Source of the DNA: Haematococcus lacustris | Taxonomy: Eukaryota; Chlorophyta; Chlorophyceae; Chlamydomonadales; Haematococcaceae | DNA length: 64,000 bases | Assembly (NCBI GenBank): GCA_030144725.1 | Contig: JASKMD010000008.1 | Span: 14,092,915-14,156,914 of the forward strand | Reading direction: 5' to 3' | Shown: positions 9,034-24,950 of the stretch, piece by piece | How positions within the stretch are numbered: the stretch's first letter is position 1 | How the letters are laid out: every line of letters begins with the position of its first letter | The notes under the pieces: model-generated | What the model saw: only the letters and a program-made list of their open reading frames with translations | Database searches by the model: none | What the model was told of the DNA's origin: nothing | Position numbers and translations under genes: made by a program

Positions 9034-11710
9034 ATGGCATCCCTGATGAGCAGCAAGAGCGCATTCGTTGGCAGGAATGCCTCGTTTGCGCCCTCGCGTC
9101 AGCAGGCCCCGGTGGCGAAGCGCGCGACGCTGCAGGTGACCAGCCCGTCTACAGCTCAGTGGGACAGCAGATGTCGATTGCGGATAAGGACTTGCACAGG
9201 GCACGCAGAGCTCATCGCAGTTGATTGGCTTCAGCAGGAATCGTTTCTTTACCCAACAGCTCCAAGCATCCCTAGTGCGGTTTGTCTGCTGGGATGTCTG
9301 CACCCCCAAGGCCTGCGACAGCAGTCTGCGAAGGACAAGCCAGAGTGCAGGGCGCAAATGAGGCTGCGTCCACCTTGCGAGTTGCAGGTTACTGCTGGCA
9401 TCAAGGAGGTGCGCGACCGCATTGCCTCCGTGAAGAACACAATGAAGATCACGGAGGCGATGAAGCTGGTCGCCGCTGCCAAAGTGCGCCGAGCCCAGGA
9501 GGCCGTCATCAACTCCAGGCCCTTCACTGAGAACCTCATCAAGGTGCGCTCTACCCACTGGCAAGACACAGCGCTGTGCTCATCTGACGACTGCATAGTC
9601 CAGCAGGGTGCCTACCTTGCTGGACTGGTCTCCAAGCGGCATCTGGCATGGCCGCACCCTTCAGCTGGTGGTGCCCACTGTATGCAGCTGTGATGTCTAG
9701 GGCTTTGAGTAACTAGACTGTGCCTCGTGATGGCGGGCAGGCTGGGTCACATCATTCTGGCATTGTGTCAGTCAACTTGAGGGCGCGCCCTGTGTGCAGG
9801 TGCTGTTCGGGGTCAACCAGCGCCTGCGCACTGAGGATGTGGACTCCCCCCTGTGCAGCATTCGACCAGTCAAGTCCGTGCTGTTGGTGGTGCTGACCGG
9901 AGACCGTGGTCTGTGCGGAGGGTACAACAACTTCATTCTCAAGAAGGTCAGCCTGGACTCTCTCACCAGCACGGCCTGGCATGAGCACACACAGCACTGT
10001 GTGCGGGCTCCTGACTGCATGTGCATGTGGTTGACCATGTGCAGGTTGAGAACCGCTACAAGGAGCTGGTGTCACTGGGCATCAAGGTGCAGGTGTTGGC
10101 CATTGGCAACAAGGCCAAGCTCTACTTCAAGCGCCGTCCCAAGTTCAATGTCCTGAGTCAGTGATCCTCTGGCATGATTAGCTGCATAGGACTTGCTGCC
10201 CTAGTGTGTTGACAGCTAGTCCCCGGTGTCTCCATAGCAACCAGTGAGTCATCACAGCGGCAGCAGGGGTGTCAGTGCCCGGCATGCGGTGACTAGAGCT
10301 GTGTGCGGCATGCACACCCGCAGAGGCCTTCTCCCTCGGCCAGACCCCCAGCATCAAGGAGGCGCAGGCAATCTCTGACGAGGTGTTCTCCTCCTTTGTG
10401 TCGGCTGAGGTGGACAAGGTGCGCGGCAGCCTGACAGCAGGGGCAGGCCTGCTCAGCTCCACCACAGGAGAGTACCCCAGGTGCAGCAGCCCGCCCTCTG
10501 CATGGCGTCACAGCCAGCAGAGCTGCTGGGCGTCTTGAAGTGTCTCCCTTCCTGCTGCTGCCTGCCTGGTCAGCCTGTCTAGCTTTTTTGTTTTGTTACC
10601 CAGACGCCTGATAGCGCAATTTGCAAAGCGACCATTTCATGGCGCAAGGCGACCTTTACATAAAGGCATCTAGTAGTGAGCACATTAAATATAGAGCTAT
10701 TGATATAAAACCTAATAGCATAGTTTACAAAGTGCTGTCCAGGCTCCCACTGCTCTGCCTGCCGTGTGCTGTGCAGGTGGAGCTGGTGTTCACCAAGTTC
10801 GTATCCCTCATCTCCTCCACACCCACCATCCAGACCCTGCTGCCCATGACGCCCGCTGGAGAGCTGTGCAACATTGACGGCACCTGCGTGGACGCTGCGG
10901 ACGATGAGATCTTCAAGCTCACCACTCGCGGCGGGCAGTTTGTGGTGGAGCGTGAGAAGGCGCCCATCGCCACCGACGCCCTGGACCCCAGCCTGATCTT
11001 TGAGCAGGAGCCATCCCAGATCCTGGACGCCCTCCTCCCTCTGTACCTCAACTCCTGCCTGCTCAGGTCGCTGCAGGAAAGCCTGGCCAGCGAGCTGGCG
11101 GCACGCATGAACGCCATGGGCAATGCCACAGACAACGCCAAGGAGCTGCGCAAGGTGTGTGACCGTGACGGGTCATGTGACCCACAGGCTGAGACCTGCA
11201 CAGCACCAGCCTTTATGGGTCTATATTCTCTGCAAAGGGCAGGAGGGGAGTGCTGGAGCCAAGAAGCAGGGTCAGAGAAAATCCGCCAGTGCCCCCCTCC
11301 ATGGCTGCTGAGCACCTTGTCATCTGTGTCCCCTGTGCTGTGCAGGTGTTGACCTCCAGCTACAACAGGAAGCGTCAAGCCAAGATCACCCAGGAGATCA
11401 GCGAGTGAGTGCTGCACTGATGCCTGAGCCACTCAGTTTCACACACTCCACCCTCAGCCCTGCATGGCACTCAGTCAGCCTGCCTAGCCACTATGGATCT
11501 CGCAGCAGTGACTGTGCAATGCCAAGGTTTGGCATCCATGCAACCAAGCCATGTGGCCCTACCAGCATGGCATTGACATGACATGAACTGATTGTGGAGC
11601 AGGAGGTGGCTGAGAAGTGGCTCGAGGCAGGCGACGGCATGTTCATTGTGTGGTGGTTTGTGCTGGTGCTGCACAGGATCACTGCCGGTGCTGCGGCCAC
11701 TTCAGGCTAA
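9034..11710 (+). CDS. ATPC: Chloroplast ATP synthase gamma subunit
   Basis: Eight exons (9034-9135, 9388-9543, 9800-9946, 10045-10156, 10324-10418, 10777-11154, 11346-11404 and 11677-11710) join in phase to 360 residues, about the length of known algal AtpC. Residues 1-34 are a plastid transit peptide ([14 protein letters not shown]). The mature protein starts [18 protein letters not shown], the N-terminal helix of the rotor shaft. [13 protein letters not shown] and SFSLG-type motifs follow. The plant and green-algal redox switch is present as [15 protein letters not shown], with both cysteines and the acidic stretch, so thioredoxin control is expected. The C-terminal helix runs [20 protein letters not shown]. 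It forms the central rotor of CF1 with epsilon and the c-ring. All introns are GT-AG. The intron at 10419-10776 carries an AT-rich patch near 10590-10740. Confidence 0.97.
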
Positions 11711-12831
11711 GCTGCGGGCAACACAACACCTGCGGTGCAGAACCTAGCATGGCTGCAGTCACATCAGCCACGGGCGACGGGCGTGACTGCGCAGCCCTCT
11801 CTGTGCCAGTCCCTCGAGTGTTCATCTGGAACTGCTCCAACACCTTCAAGCCACCAGCCACTGTAATGTGCAGAATAGGCAGAGCAGAACCTGTGTCGGT
11901 CGTTGTCGATGATAACGTGTGGACCACTAGCCATCCAGCCACGTGTACAATGTTGCTACACAACATCCTCGGGATGTACCGGCTACAGCATCTCTCTCGG
12001 TTGCCATGGCCGGGGGCACCCTAGCTGAAACAAGGCTTAATTGTCGTCACGCTGCCGCTTGGTCCGGGTGCTCTTACCCTGTGCTGCTCTTCCTTGTCGC
12101 TGTGACCCTGCCGCTCCCTCCTCCACCCCGGCAGTGGCCGTTGGTACTGCAACCGCCGGTTCTGTGCCTGCTTCCACGACCTTCAGCCCTGCGCCCCGGC
12201 TCTCGTGAACAGGGGCCATCCGCGATGGCCCCCTCCCGCTGCTGATCGCCCTGCCCCGGTCATCCTCCGCCTCCGCGGTCAGCAGCTCGGCCACCTGCCG
12301 CGAGCAATAGCAGAGGTGAACGTCCAGGCATCTTGCTCGTGCCTACCTGACGTCTTTAAGACATTGCAATGTGTGCTGCTCGTCTCCGCAGCACTTGCGG
12401 CTAAGTGGAGATGCGGCTGCCAAAGTATGGTACTGCACACAGCCCCGCACACAGCATCCAGGGCCGGTGCCCCACCCACTGGCTACCCAACTGCCATTCC
12501 CTGCCCACCCTGCCCTGCCCACCCTCACCTGCTGCAGTGCCGAGTCCAGCCGGGGCTGGGCTGCAACCACCAGGGCCGGCGCCAGCTTCAAGGCGGTCAC
12601 TCGCCTGTCATTCGCAAGGCAGCAGCCTGCTGAGGGGCGGTGAAAGCACTGGCATCTTTGCCCATGCGATCTTCCCATGCTGCACCTCATGCCTGGCTGG
12701 CTCATTACCTCCCTGCCTGCTTTCCGACGCCTCGGGCCCTTCTGCCTGCCAGCCAGAGTCCTGCCTGCCTGCCTCGCGGCCTAACCCGCAATGCTCACTG
12801 CGTTGCTGCTGCCCGGCAGCGGCCCCTCGTC
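11711..12831. other. Intergenic, no gene seen
   Basis: This is the convergent interval between ATPC (+) and the helicase (-). I see no exon with good splice sites or recognisable protein, no RNA gene and no element end. It should hold both 3' UTRs. Confidence 0.6.
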
Positions 12832-13509
12832 TCACGTATTTCCGGCCTTGCGCAGCATGCTCCGGAATGGCCCCGCGTCCTGGCTCCGTAGCAATGTGTA
12901 CACCGCCCCACTGCGTCCCGCACGCGCCGTACGCCCCGCCCGGTGCACGTAGGTCTTAGCGTGCAGCGGCGCGTCGTAGTTCACCACCGCCGAAACCTCC
13001 GGGATGTCCATACCGCGAGTCATCGCGTCGGAGGCCACCAGCACGCGCACCTTGCCTGCCGCAACCCACCAACAAGCAGCTTGACGTCCCGCAGCATTAC
13101 GTCATGCTGCGCAGACCGTCACAACAATCACCACACAGGCACCCAGCAACAAGACTGCACCCTGATTCTGAACAACTCCGCACCAGCTACGTACCCCATT
13201 GCTGCCGTTCCGCTCTGTTACAACTGCTTTTTCAACTGTCCTCATGCAGTCAGCCCTGAGCCTGGCTGAGGACATGCTGCTTCCTCCCTGTGCACCTGAC
13301 TTGAAGCGTGTGATGGCATTGGCTCGCTGCGCAGCTGTTAGGTTGCCTGCGTACTCCATGACCTGGTGCTGGCCACCCTCTAGGGCAGCATGCAGGAGGA
13401 GGTACAGCCTGGGGGCACACAAGGGTGACCTCAAGGTGGGTCCGACTGATGCTTGGTGAAGGCAAAGTGAGGGGTACAGAAGCGGCTGGGTGAACAAATA
13501 CAACGACAA

Positions 13510-13544
<35 letters not shown>

Positions 13545-16500
13545 TAAACATGTAGGTGCGCTGGGCCTGGGCCCCACCATCAACTGGCAGGCCTTACTTG
13601 TGTGTGGTGTCCTGGGAAGAGGCAAAGAGCAGCACCGGGCCCTGTGGCAGCAGTTGGGTCAGCAGTGCCAGCAGCAGCAGCGGCTTGCGGTCAGCGCTGC
13701 TCAGCACCCAGTACTCTGACAGGCCGCCTGGCAGGCTGTAGCGAGATGAGGAGCCCCCAGTGGTGGCAACGAACCTGCGGGGTGCGGTCAGCAGGCAGCT
13801 CAGGTGGGGTGGGAGGGAGGGCGGGCGGGTGGGAGGGCAGGCCAGGTGTGGCATGCTGAGGGTTTAGGTGTGGGTGGGCAGGGTGGGGCTTGGGGGGCGA
13901 GAGCTGGAAGCTCAACTTCCTGAGGAGGCCAAGCAGCCTTACCACTCAAAATGTTCAACCCAGTGATGTACTCACTGCCACCCTCAGCATCAGGGTGCCC
14001 CTTCCTTTCCCGTCGACATGTTGCTGCAGCTGCTTTGGGGCTGCCACTCTGCCTCAGTGCTCCTCCTCCCCTGCTGGCCTCGCCCTCCCCTCCGCCCCTC
14101 TGCCCCACTTCCTGCCCCCCTGCCCTCTCTCTTTCCCCCCCAATGCCTGCCAGGCCCTCATGTAGCCCTCACCGCGGGCAGTGCAGCTCCAGCCGGCCGA
14201 GCTGCGCCGGGTCGCGTGTCAGTGTCGCACTCACCACCAGCTTGACGCACCGGAGCATGCCAAAGGGCCCCGCACTGCACCAGGCGGCCCCTGCTGCAGC
14301 TGTCCAGGAGTGAGAAAAGTGAGCAGGCAGTCCCCAGGGAGCAGCTGCGGGGGGGCCAGCTGCTGGGGCGAGGCTGGGGTGAGGGGCAGGCGCTGAGGTG
14401 ATGGCGGTCAGCACCAGGGGCAGCCAGTCCTGATAACGCTGCCTCAACAGCCTGTCCGCCTCATCCACCACCTGCAGCCGTCAGGGACGTGACAAGGCGC
14501 CCAGCACGGCATCCAGCCCACACAACCTCTTATGCAAGCACGGGCAGTGGGGCTGAGGCTGAAGGGGGTTTGATGCAGCTGGGTGGGGAGTAGGTGAGGG
14601 GGGCGCAGCAGCAGCAGCAGCAGCCTGGGTGGTGCATCAGGGCCAGGCACCGCACATCAGGGGATACAGGCGGAGCAGGAGGTGAGCTCTTTACGTATAC
14701 TCGTGCACTCAGGCTGAGGCTGAGGTGAGGCTGAGGCTTGCTTTGCCCTGCTGACCTGTGAGCCCTGTGGACTGCGGCTGACCAGCAGGGCCAGCCTGGA
14801 CTGCAAGGTTCAGGCGAGGTTAGGCCTGGCGGCAGGCGGCAGCGCCAGGCTAGGGCCACATCATGTCAGGGCAAGGGCCAGTTTGTGGTCGTGGTCGAGG
14901 CCTGACCAGGGGAACTGCCAGGGCTGGACCTCGCGAGCCAGGCCACATCAGGCACCCGCCCGCAGCCCTGGCAGCGCAGGTGGACCTCATGTGACACACT
15001 GGCACATGGTGCTCACTGGCGCATAGCCCTCCCCCAACCCTCCTCCAGCTGCTGGCTCGCACAATCACACACCCGCAGTTGCTCTTAAGCTGTCCTGAGC
15101 TGGGCTGGAGTTGCCCAGTATGCTGATGAGGGCAGGGACCAGGCCTAACCCCTATTTCAGCTGTCAGAAGTGACCTGGCCTAGTGGAGTGTTCCTCTGCT
15201 GTGTGCCCCTCCACCATGCTTGCGCCTGGCCTGCCTGCCCCTGCCCCTTTGCATGCTATGCCCCATACGGTGGCAGACAACCTGATGTCTGCAGTGTGGG
15301 CCCCACCCCTCCGTCACCACCATGCCGCTGGGTGCGATGTGGGTGGGGTGCCCGCTGCTGCTCACCAGGAACCTGAGGTGGCTCAGCGTGAAGCCGGGAG
15401 TGTGCTGCAGGTGAGCCACCAGGCGGCCCGGTGTGGCCACCAGCACCTCCACGCTGCTGCGCTCCCCCTCACCAACTGCGCCAGCACCCTGCTGCTGCCA
15501 CCCCTCCTCCCCCCTACCCTGCTGCCCCAGGCCCTGCACCTTGTATTGTCCTCCCCACACACCACCCATACCTGGCCCTGGGCTGGGTCTTGCACTCCCA
15601 CGGCGGTGGGTGCGTGGGAGGAGGCCCCCTCCCCCTCCCCCTCCCGCCTGGCCTGCCCCGGAGGACCCCCCCGCTGGTGCCAGTCCAGCATACCCTGCTC
15701 CGGCAGCTGGCTGCTCCCCCCTCTGCTGCTCCTGCTGCTCAGTCTGCTGGGTGCCGGGTGCATCTAGGGGGAGGCCCCGGTCGTGATCAGGTGTGGGGTC
15801 AGGGGCTGGGGTGAAGTCCCATGCAAGCTGCGGGGTGCTGTTGGCCAGGCCCCGGCCCAGCAGCACCCCCTCCTCCTGTGCTAGGTTGCCCTGGGCTGCA
15901 GCCAGGCCGCAGTCCAGGCCTACTGCCCGGCACAGTGGCTGCAACACCTCATGCACCTGAGGTTGAGCAGGTAGGCGAAAGTGGGTGGGCAGGAGTGTGC
16001 ATTGTGTGTGTGTGTGTGTGTGGGGGGGGGGGGGGTGCATGTGTGGGCAGGCAGGCGTGTAAGGAAGTACACAGGCAGGCAGGCAGGCCATGGTTGTGGC
16101 GGGCAGCAGCCCCCCACCTGCACAGCCAGACCCCTAGTGGGCAGCACCACCAGGGCCTGCAGGCAGCGGGCGCCCAGCAGCCCGGCCGGTGCAGCAGCAG
16201 CCGGGGGGGAGCGCTGGGGGGCCCCAGGGCTGGGGCGGCCTGGTTGCAGCCTGTGGTCAGGGCAGTGCAGGCTAGGGGATGCTGAAGGGGCGCCAGGCGG
16301 CTGCTGGGTCACACGCCACTGAGTAGGTGCATGCGCTGGGCTGTGGGCTGTTTGAGGGACTGGGTATCAAGGGCGGGGAGTATTTCAAGATGAACTGTAA
16401 GCGGCTGCGGGGCCGCCCACTCAAGGCCAAACAGAAACAGCAGCAGCAGCAGTAGCACCAGAGGCAGCAGCGGCAGCAGCAGCAGCAGAGGCAGCAGCAG

Positions 16501-17180
16501 AGGCAGCAGCAGCGGCAGCAGCAGCAGCGGCCGCGGCCTGAAGCACAGTACTGTGATTGAGATGCGTTGGCGATGTGGCTAGAGTAGGGAAACGGAAGTA
16601 GGGAGCAGGGCCAGGCAGAAATCAAACTCCAGGCATGATGTGGCTGGGCTTGTGCTGGGAAGTCTTAGGAATGGGTAGGACATCATCGCGTGGAAGCTGT
16701 GAGTGGCGCGACTGAAGGGGGGGGCCAGGAAGATAATGCAGATCACACCTTGCAAGGCCATTTACCAATGGCAACGCATATGCCAATGTTTTGCCACTGC
16801 CTGTTGGCGCAGCAATGCAGACGTCATGGGCTGTGCCTAATCCTCCAGCCAACTCTGTCCATACCACTGACTGCACTGGGAACAGCTCTGTGTACCGAGG
16901 CGCCTCGCCCTTGCGACCACCTACAACCGGTGAGCAGTGAGGGTTAAGTGAGCTGCCGGTATGGCCCATGTGGGTCGCTTGATGATCGCACATCGTCGCC
17001 CACTTTGAGCAAGGGCATCACGCAGGCGTGGGTCAATTCCTGGAATGTTAGCCAGCGGCACACCGCAACCTGCGTTGATTGTTATCGGAACCCGTAGCCA
17101 CGGGAGGACAGGCGCGTCACCCTGGTCTGGCATTCTATAAGACACGAGGTGGCTGCACGCACGGCAGTGCAGCAGCACTC
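12832..17180 (-). CDS. DDX51: DEAD-box ATP-dependent RNA helicase, DDX51/Dbp6 type
   Basis: All helicase motifs appear in order on the minus strand. The N-terminal family signature is [20 protein letters not shown] with [10 protein letters not shown] (about 17130-16990). Next come [10 protein letters not shown] (Q-like), [16 protein letters not shown] (I), [13 protein letters not shown] (Ia, exon ending 16118), VLVATPGRL and the following helix (exon 15956-15366), VVDEADRLL (II) and [11 protein letters not shown] (III) in exon 14471-14173. Then come [12 protein letters not shown] (exon 13774-13598), [16 protein letters not shown] (exon 13408-13296), [13 protein letters not shown] and [13 protein letters not shown] (VI), with the stop at 12832. 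Dbp6/DDX51 acts in the nucleolus in early 60S subunit assembly. About 110 residues of Gly/Pro/Gln-rich insert lie between Ia and VLVATPGRL. The start codon and first exon are unclear. The intron after motif I holds a CAG-rich tract. Confidence 0.9.
13513..13541 (+). repeat. GGCA (TGCC) tetranucleotide array in a helicase intron
   Basis: About seven GGCA units lie between the exons ending 13408 and 13598. This is the same tetranucleotide as the longer arrays at 17715 and 23994, read on the other strand. Confidence 0.85.
16436..16532 (+). repeat. CAG/AGG-rich trinucleotide tract in a helicase intron
   Basis: Imperfect CAG repeats with AGG and CGG interruptions fill this intronic stretch. A TG repeat followed by a 12-base G run lies nearby at about 16003-16035. 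Confidence 0.8.
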
Positions 17181-17563
17181 AAACGAAGTGAGGCGTAACA
17201 CTAATCTAACCGAATTTTCCTGGACCGAGACCACACAGTCAGCAGATTTCTCTTGTGTTGCAGCCAGCTGCAGCATATAATCGTAAGGCGGCGACAAGAT
17301 TTGGTGACTGACACTAATCTTATCGACCAATCGACCTAATCTAATCAACCCCTTATCGAACCAACGAGAACCAACGGGGCGGAACGGAGAGCCCAGGCAT
17401 CGGACACAGTGCCGCATTTCGGCCTACTTTTCGTAGGACCAGCTGGCTCATCCGCAGGTAGGGTTCTACATGTTACGTTTTAGAGGGCGTCCCACTTCAG
17501 AAGGATTAACAAGTTTGCTGCCTGCCTTTTGATGTGCCTGTTGATGTTCATTTCCCTGCTGTG

Positions 17564-20540
<2,977 letters not shown>

Positions 20541-22169
20541 GGCCCGGACTCGCAGTCTTTGCCAGGGCTGGTGGTGGTCTGGTGCAGCAGGGAGAGCAGC
20601 CTGAGAGGGAGAAGGAGGAGGGGAAGAGGTGGAGGAGGAGAGGGAGGAGGAGGAGGGGGAGGAGCGGGAAGAGGGGAGGAGGAGGAGGGGGAGGAGAAGG
20701 AAGAGGAGGAGGAGGAGGGCACTGCCGGCCTCTCCCACTGCACCTACCTCTGCTTACCTAGGCACACTGCAGCTGACATCCTGACATGCATGGTGGCTTG
20801 GGAACCAGCTGAAATCAGGCAGGCATGCAGCTGATGTCAGCCATGCGGGGCCATTGCCAGGCCCTCATCGTGCGGCCTCCACTGCCCTTGCCCGTGGCCT
20901 GCCTCAGCTTGGCACATGTGGCATTGGGGTAGCATGACTGCTCGCACAGCGCATGTGGTAGCCACATGCTCATTAAAACTGCATGCTGCATGGTCCACCA
21001 AGCGACAGCCCTGCAGCCAACCCCCTTGCATTGCAGCCGGCCTCATCAAGCTCAGCAGGGCCTGGCATCATGGCTGTCTGCCCACCAGCCGTGGCGACAT
21101 GGCGCAGTGCTAGCAGCTTCCCATTGCCGCCATGCTGACCCTTGGAGCATCTTGAGGATGCAGCGATAAACTTAGACAATGTGGTTGCCATGTACCCATG
21201 CTGCGTTGTTTTGAGACACGGCTGCTGGCTGGCTTACACCCCCTTGCAATGCAGCAGCACGCACTGTTGGTCAACTGGCCCACAGTGGTGCTGCCTGCCG
21301 CCTGAGTTTGTATCAATGCCCTTGGCCAAGACGCCTCTCCTTTCTGCTGTACATGCAAGTGGCCACAGGCAACCGACAGCTGATCAGGCCGTGACTTTTG
21401 ACAGGCACCCCAGTGGGCAGGGAATAGAACGTGCCACCCCCGGGATGGGGGTTGTAGCTGGCTGCCCTGTTGATGCTACTGCAGTTGTGGAGGGAGGACA
21501 CCCCTCAGACCAACACACCCCTGCAAGAGACGTTTTGTTGGAGAGTGGGTGTATGTACATGCGAGTGAGTGATTGCTGACAGCCAGCATCTTTGCCTTGT
21601 TCAAGCGCTGCTACGAGTTGCCTGACAGCTTGGTTTGGCCCCCTTATGGTTGCGAGCTTGTACTTATGTCCATGCAATGATGATGAGCCGCTAATGGCTG
21701 TTTGCAGTGTGTGCCAAGATGATGTCGGCTAGGACTGGGAGTGGGGTGTGGCCTTGGTGGGTTGCGGCAGGGTTTCTCTTTCACAGGTGGTCTTCTATTG
21801 AGAGGTACGGCCTGCTGTGTTTGTGACTTGAGCTGTGTGCATGTTAGGTGCATGCTGCTCTGGATTGGCTGCTCGCTATGTGTCGTGGGTCATGCATGGG
21901 TGGCGTTTCTGTATTTGCAATCTAATGAGATATAACAAGGGTTGACTCGTCTCATAAGTAGATATTGGTCGTGCGTAGCAGCACAACGTAGCGGCAAGTG
22001 AAAAGTACAGGCTCAGCAGTGCACCATGTGTGCACTAGGCAATGCTGAAGCTGCTGCTTACTTAAGAGCATGTGTTTCATGCCAAAGTCTATAGCCCAGC
22101 CAGGGAGTCTATAGCCCAGCCAGGGAGACCCCTGCGCTACAGCAGGTGGCACAGCGGGTGCTTAGCATT
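20541..22169. other. Intergenic, no gene recognised
   Basis: A purine-rich GGA/GAA tract occupies 20608-20718, probably within or beside the 3' end of the GATA transcript. The rest has scattered short frames without convincing splice sites or known motifs. No RNA gene or element end was seen. Confidence 0.5.
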
Positions 22170-22555
22170 CCTGCCACTTTGGCTGGCGTGGGCAGGGTGG
22201 TGCTTGTGCTGGCTGCGCCTCAAACCACCAGCAGCGGCTGCAGCCTGCAGCCTGCAGCCTACTATCAGCACCTGCCACACTGGCACAGTGGCCGCTGCTT
22301 CAAGGCCATGCACTCTGGAGGGTATCTTGTTAGCAGCGCTGGGCTGGTCAGGGCAGGGCTGAGCATGGCTGGATCTCACCGCTACCCTCAACATCTAGCT
22401 AAGGCAGTGTTGTCTGGACCGGGCTGGGCTGGGTTCAGTTGTATCAGGCAGGATCTCACCTGCGGTGCTGACAGCTGGTGCAGGCAGCGGGATGACGCGT
22501 TGCGGGCCGCCTCCTGCCAGGCTGGTCCGGGCTGCAGACCCAGGGCTGGATCAAG
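22170..22555 (-). repeat. Diverged duplicate of an OPR-gene segment
   Basis: This stretch aligns closely with 56100-56460, including most of the exon that encodes QPGPAWQEAARNASSRCLHQ on the minus strand. A third copy of the exon part is at 50605-50700. The flanking exons of that gene are missing here, so this is a duplicated fragment rather than a gene. Confidence 0.75.
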
Positions 22556-22942
22556 TGTTGGATAATGGCGGCTGCTAGGGGCTCACGGGAAACCCACGAG
22601 TTTATCTGGAGCTGATGCTGCTGTTATGGCGCACTGGGAGGAGTGGATGGCCAGCCAGCCTGTAGAGGGTGCACCCCTGTAGTAGGGGAGGCATGGACGG
22701 AACGGCATTGCATGGGCAACGCTGAAGCTGCAAAATCATGGCATCTTGTATGAACAGCAACGGTGGGGGAGAATTAGAAGAGTATTTCATCCTTGCACTG
22801 AAAATGCATCAATTGCATGCAAAAATGAAAGAATGCAAAAGCGAAAGAAAGCAAAGTCATAACCCTGGTAACATGTACTCGCGGTCATACTATCGCCCGG
22901 TCGCGCTCAGTTGTGCTTAGCAGGCTCAAGTAGGCAGACGAG
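22556..22942. other. Nothing recognised
   Basis: No exon, RNA gene or repeat could be supported. A short A-rich patch lies at about 22800-22860. Confidence 0.5.
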
Positions 22943-23992
22943 ATGTCCCAGGCGAAGGCCAGCGGCCATGCGCAATTGCTCCTGTTTGCGAAATCGCATC
23001 TTGCAAAGGACGGGCGGTGCGGGCGTGAAGCCTTTGTCGACCTTGTGCGCGGGGATGGTGCATGTGACAGACATGCTGGCCTTTTAACAAAAGGCCACGA
23101 CTGTTGGCTGGTGCATAGGTTACTCTACATCATGACCCAAAGCAGCACGACGATTTGGTGTTCCTTGTCGACAGCTCAGGCACAGCTTCAGATAAACTCA
23201 GCTTGCATCGCCGTAACCCCCAGCTTGCAGAGGAGCTGGAGGGTGTAGGAAGGAGCATCAGCTGGCGAGACTCTGTCCAGCTATACTGCGTGGTTCAAAC
23301 AGAATACTGGTTGACAGTAGTGGCTTGCAGGTACAGGGCTTCTCTCCACAAACCATGCTTGGCACAGCAGTGGGCTGCCAAGCTCTCAGCCTGGCAGCCC
23401 ACTGGCACAGCCGCAGCCCGGGTGCAGCCAACAACTAGATGCTCACACAACACCACCCCACTGAGGAACTGAGTCAGTGGCTTGCCTACCGCCCCACCCG
23501 CAGCCAGGACATGCTGCCGCAAGTGGCGGAAGGCCGGGTCAACCTGCCAGGCGTGGTGGCGGTCAGCAAGCGCGTGTATGCCTCGCCCAGCGACACACCG
23601 GTCAGCTCCACCCACGCCAAGGCTGCCACCTCGGCCCTGTCATCCTATCCAGACGTGTGCTTCTCAGTGCACAACTACGAGGATGCGTTTGAAGAGCTGG
23701 TGGGTCCCAGGGCCTGGGCAGCTCCCAGGGCACAGAGGGCCTCAGGGCCCACGCAGCCCCCTGGGCTGTGACAGCCGCACCACTGCATGCTGTGCACCCA
23801 ACTCCAAGCAAGCCTGGCCAGCCACAACATACAGAGGACAAGTGATAGGACAGGGAGCGAGCCATGTAATGATGATGATGATGATGATGCCAGCATGCAA
23901 AGCAAAGCGGTTCCTGTGGTGTGAGCAGCCTCAGTCTGCCCTGATCATCTGTTGCTTGAGCAAACAGCAACGAGCAGCAGCAGCAGCAGCAG

Positions 23993-24088
<96 letters not shown>

Positions 24089-24671
24089 CCCGCCCGCCCG
24101 CCCTCCTGCCCGCCCATCCATAGGTCTTTACCCAGGTCAGGCTGGTATGTACCCTCTGCATGTGCCTATGCAGGTGTTGCGCCACGCAGACGACTGCTAT
24201 TGCGTGCTACTGCATGCCCTGCTGCCTGCTCAATGCAACACGGATGCGGTGGCAGCCTTGGGAAGTGACACAGCTGGGCACTCGCGCCTAGTGCTGTTCT
24301 CAGCCTATGTGGTCCACCGAGCAGTGCAGGAGCACCTTCAAGCAATGCAGCAGCAAGACCAACACACACGGCCAGTGCTGCCCAGGTTGCTGGCGGCCAT
24401 GGTGAAAGCTGTGGCAGGTGCAGCGAGAAAGCCAGACAGCAGGCAGGCAGGAGTCCCAGCGGGGCAGCAGGGCATGCAGTGCACAATGAATGGCCCAGGG
24501 GGTGTTGGTAGGGCGGAGGTCGCTGTCAGTGTGATGCCGCAGGCCGCTGGCAGCGGGCAGGGTGGCAGCAGCTGGGACTCTGAACAAGGCACAATGTCCT
24601 TGCGGTGTGCCTTGATGACCTTGCGCCTGCCCGTCCATGTAGTGGCGGACAACATTCTGTCTGCAGTGTGA
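22943..24671 (+). CDS. Unidentified multi-exon protein
   Basis: I do not recognise the family. Plausible exons encode SHLAKDGRCGREAFVDLVRG (near 22990-23060), VFLVDSSGTASDKLSLHRRN through SWRDSVQLYCVVQTEYWLTV (23157-23330), TEELSQWLAYRPTRSQDMLP through SVHNYEDAFEEL (about 23439-23699, donor GTGGGT) and VLRHADDCYCVLLHALLPAQ through RLVLFSAYVVHRAVQEHLQ (from 24174, acceptor ATGCAG). These blocks have amino-acid composition and splice signals typical of real exons, unlike neighbouring frames. The frame stays open to 24671. An AGCAGC tract and a CCTG array lie in the intron before 24174. The joins at 23110-23160 and 23330-23440 are not resolved. The sequence GTGCATAGGTTACTCTACAT near 23110 recurs at 62637. 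Confidence 0.5.
23994..24090 (+). repeat. CCTG array, about 24 units
   Basis: Perfect CCTG units follow a short AGC run inside an intron of the unidentified gene. This is the third place in the window where this tetranucleotide sits in an intron. Confidence 0.95.
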
Positions 24672-24950
24672 CCCCCCCACATCCTTTGCCAGCGTGATGT
24701 CGCCGGCCTGCCAGCTCCGTCATGGCATCATGTCCGCACCATGCCATCAGCAGCACCGCAGCAGCACCACAGTCATCATCATTACCATCATCATGATGTC
24801 ATCATTGCAGTGTCTGACTATGACCACGCAGCCATAAGTTATTGCAGTGCAATTGAGCATCAGCATATGTATGAGTCGAATGGGTCTGCAAAGCAGGCAT
24901 TTCCATCTGTTGTGCCTCCGTGATGCCCAGGCCTGGCAGTACTGTGTAAC

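Noticed and set aside
11585..11640. Alternative last exon of ATPC starting IVEQEVAE
   Set aside because: The exon at 11677-11710 fits phase and gives the expected [10 protein letters not shown] ending.
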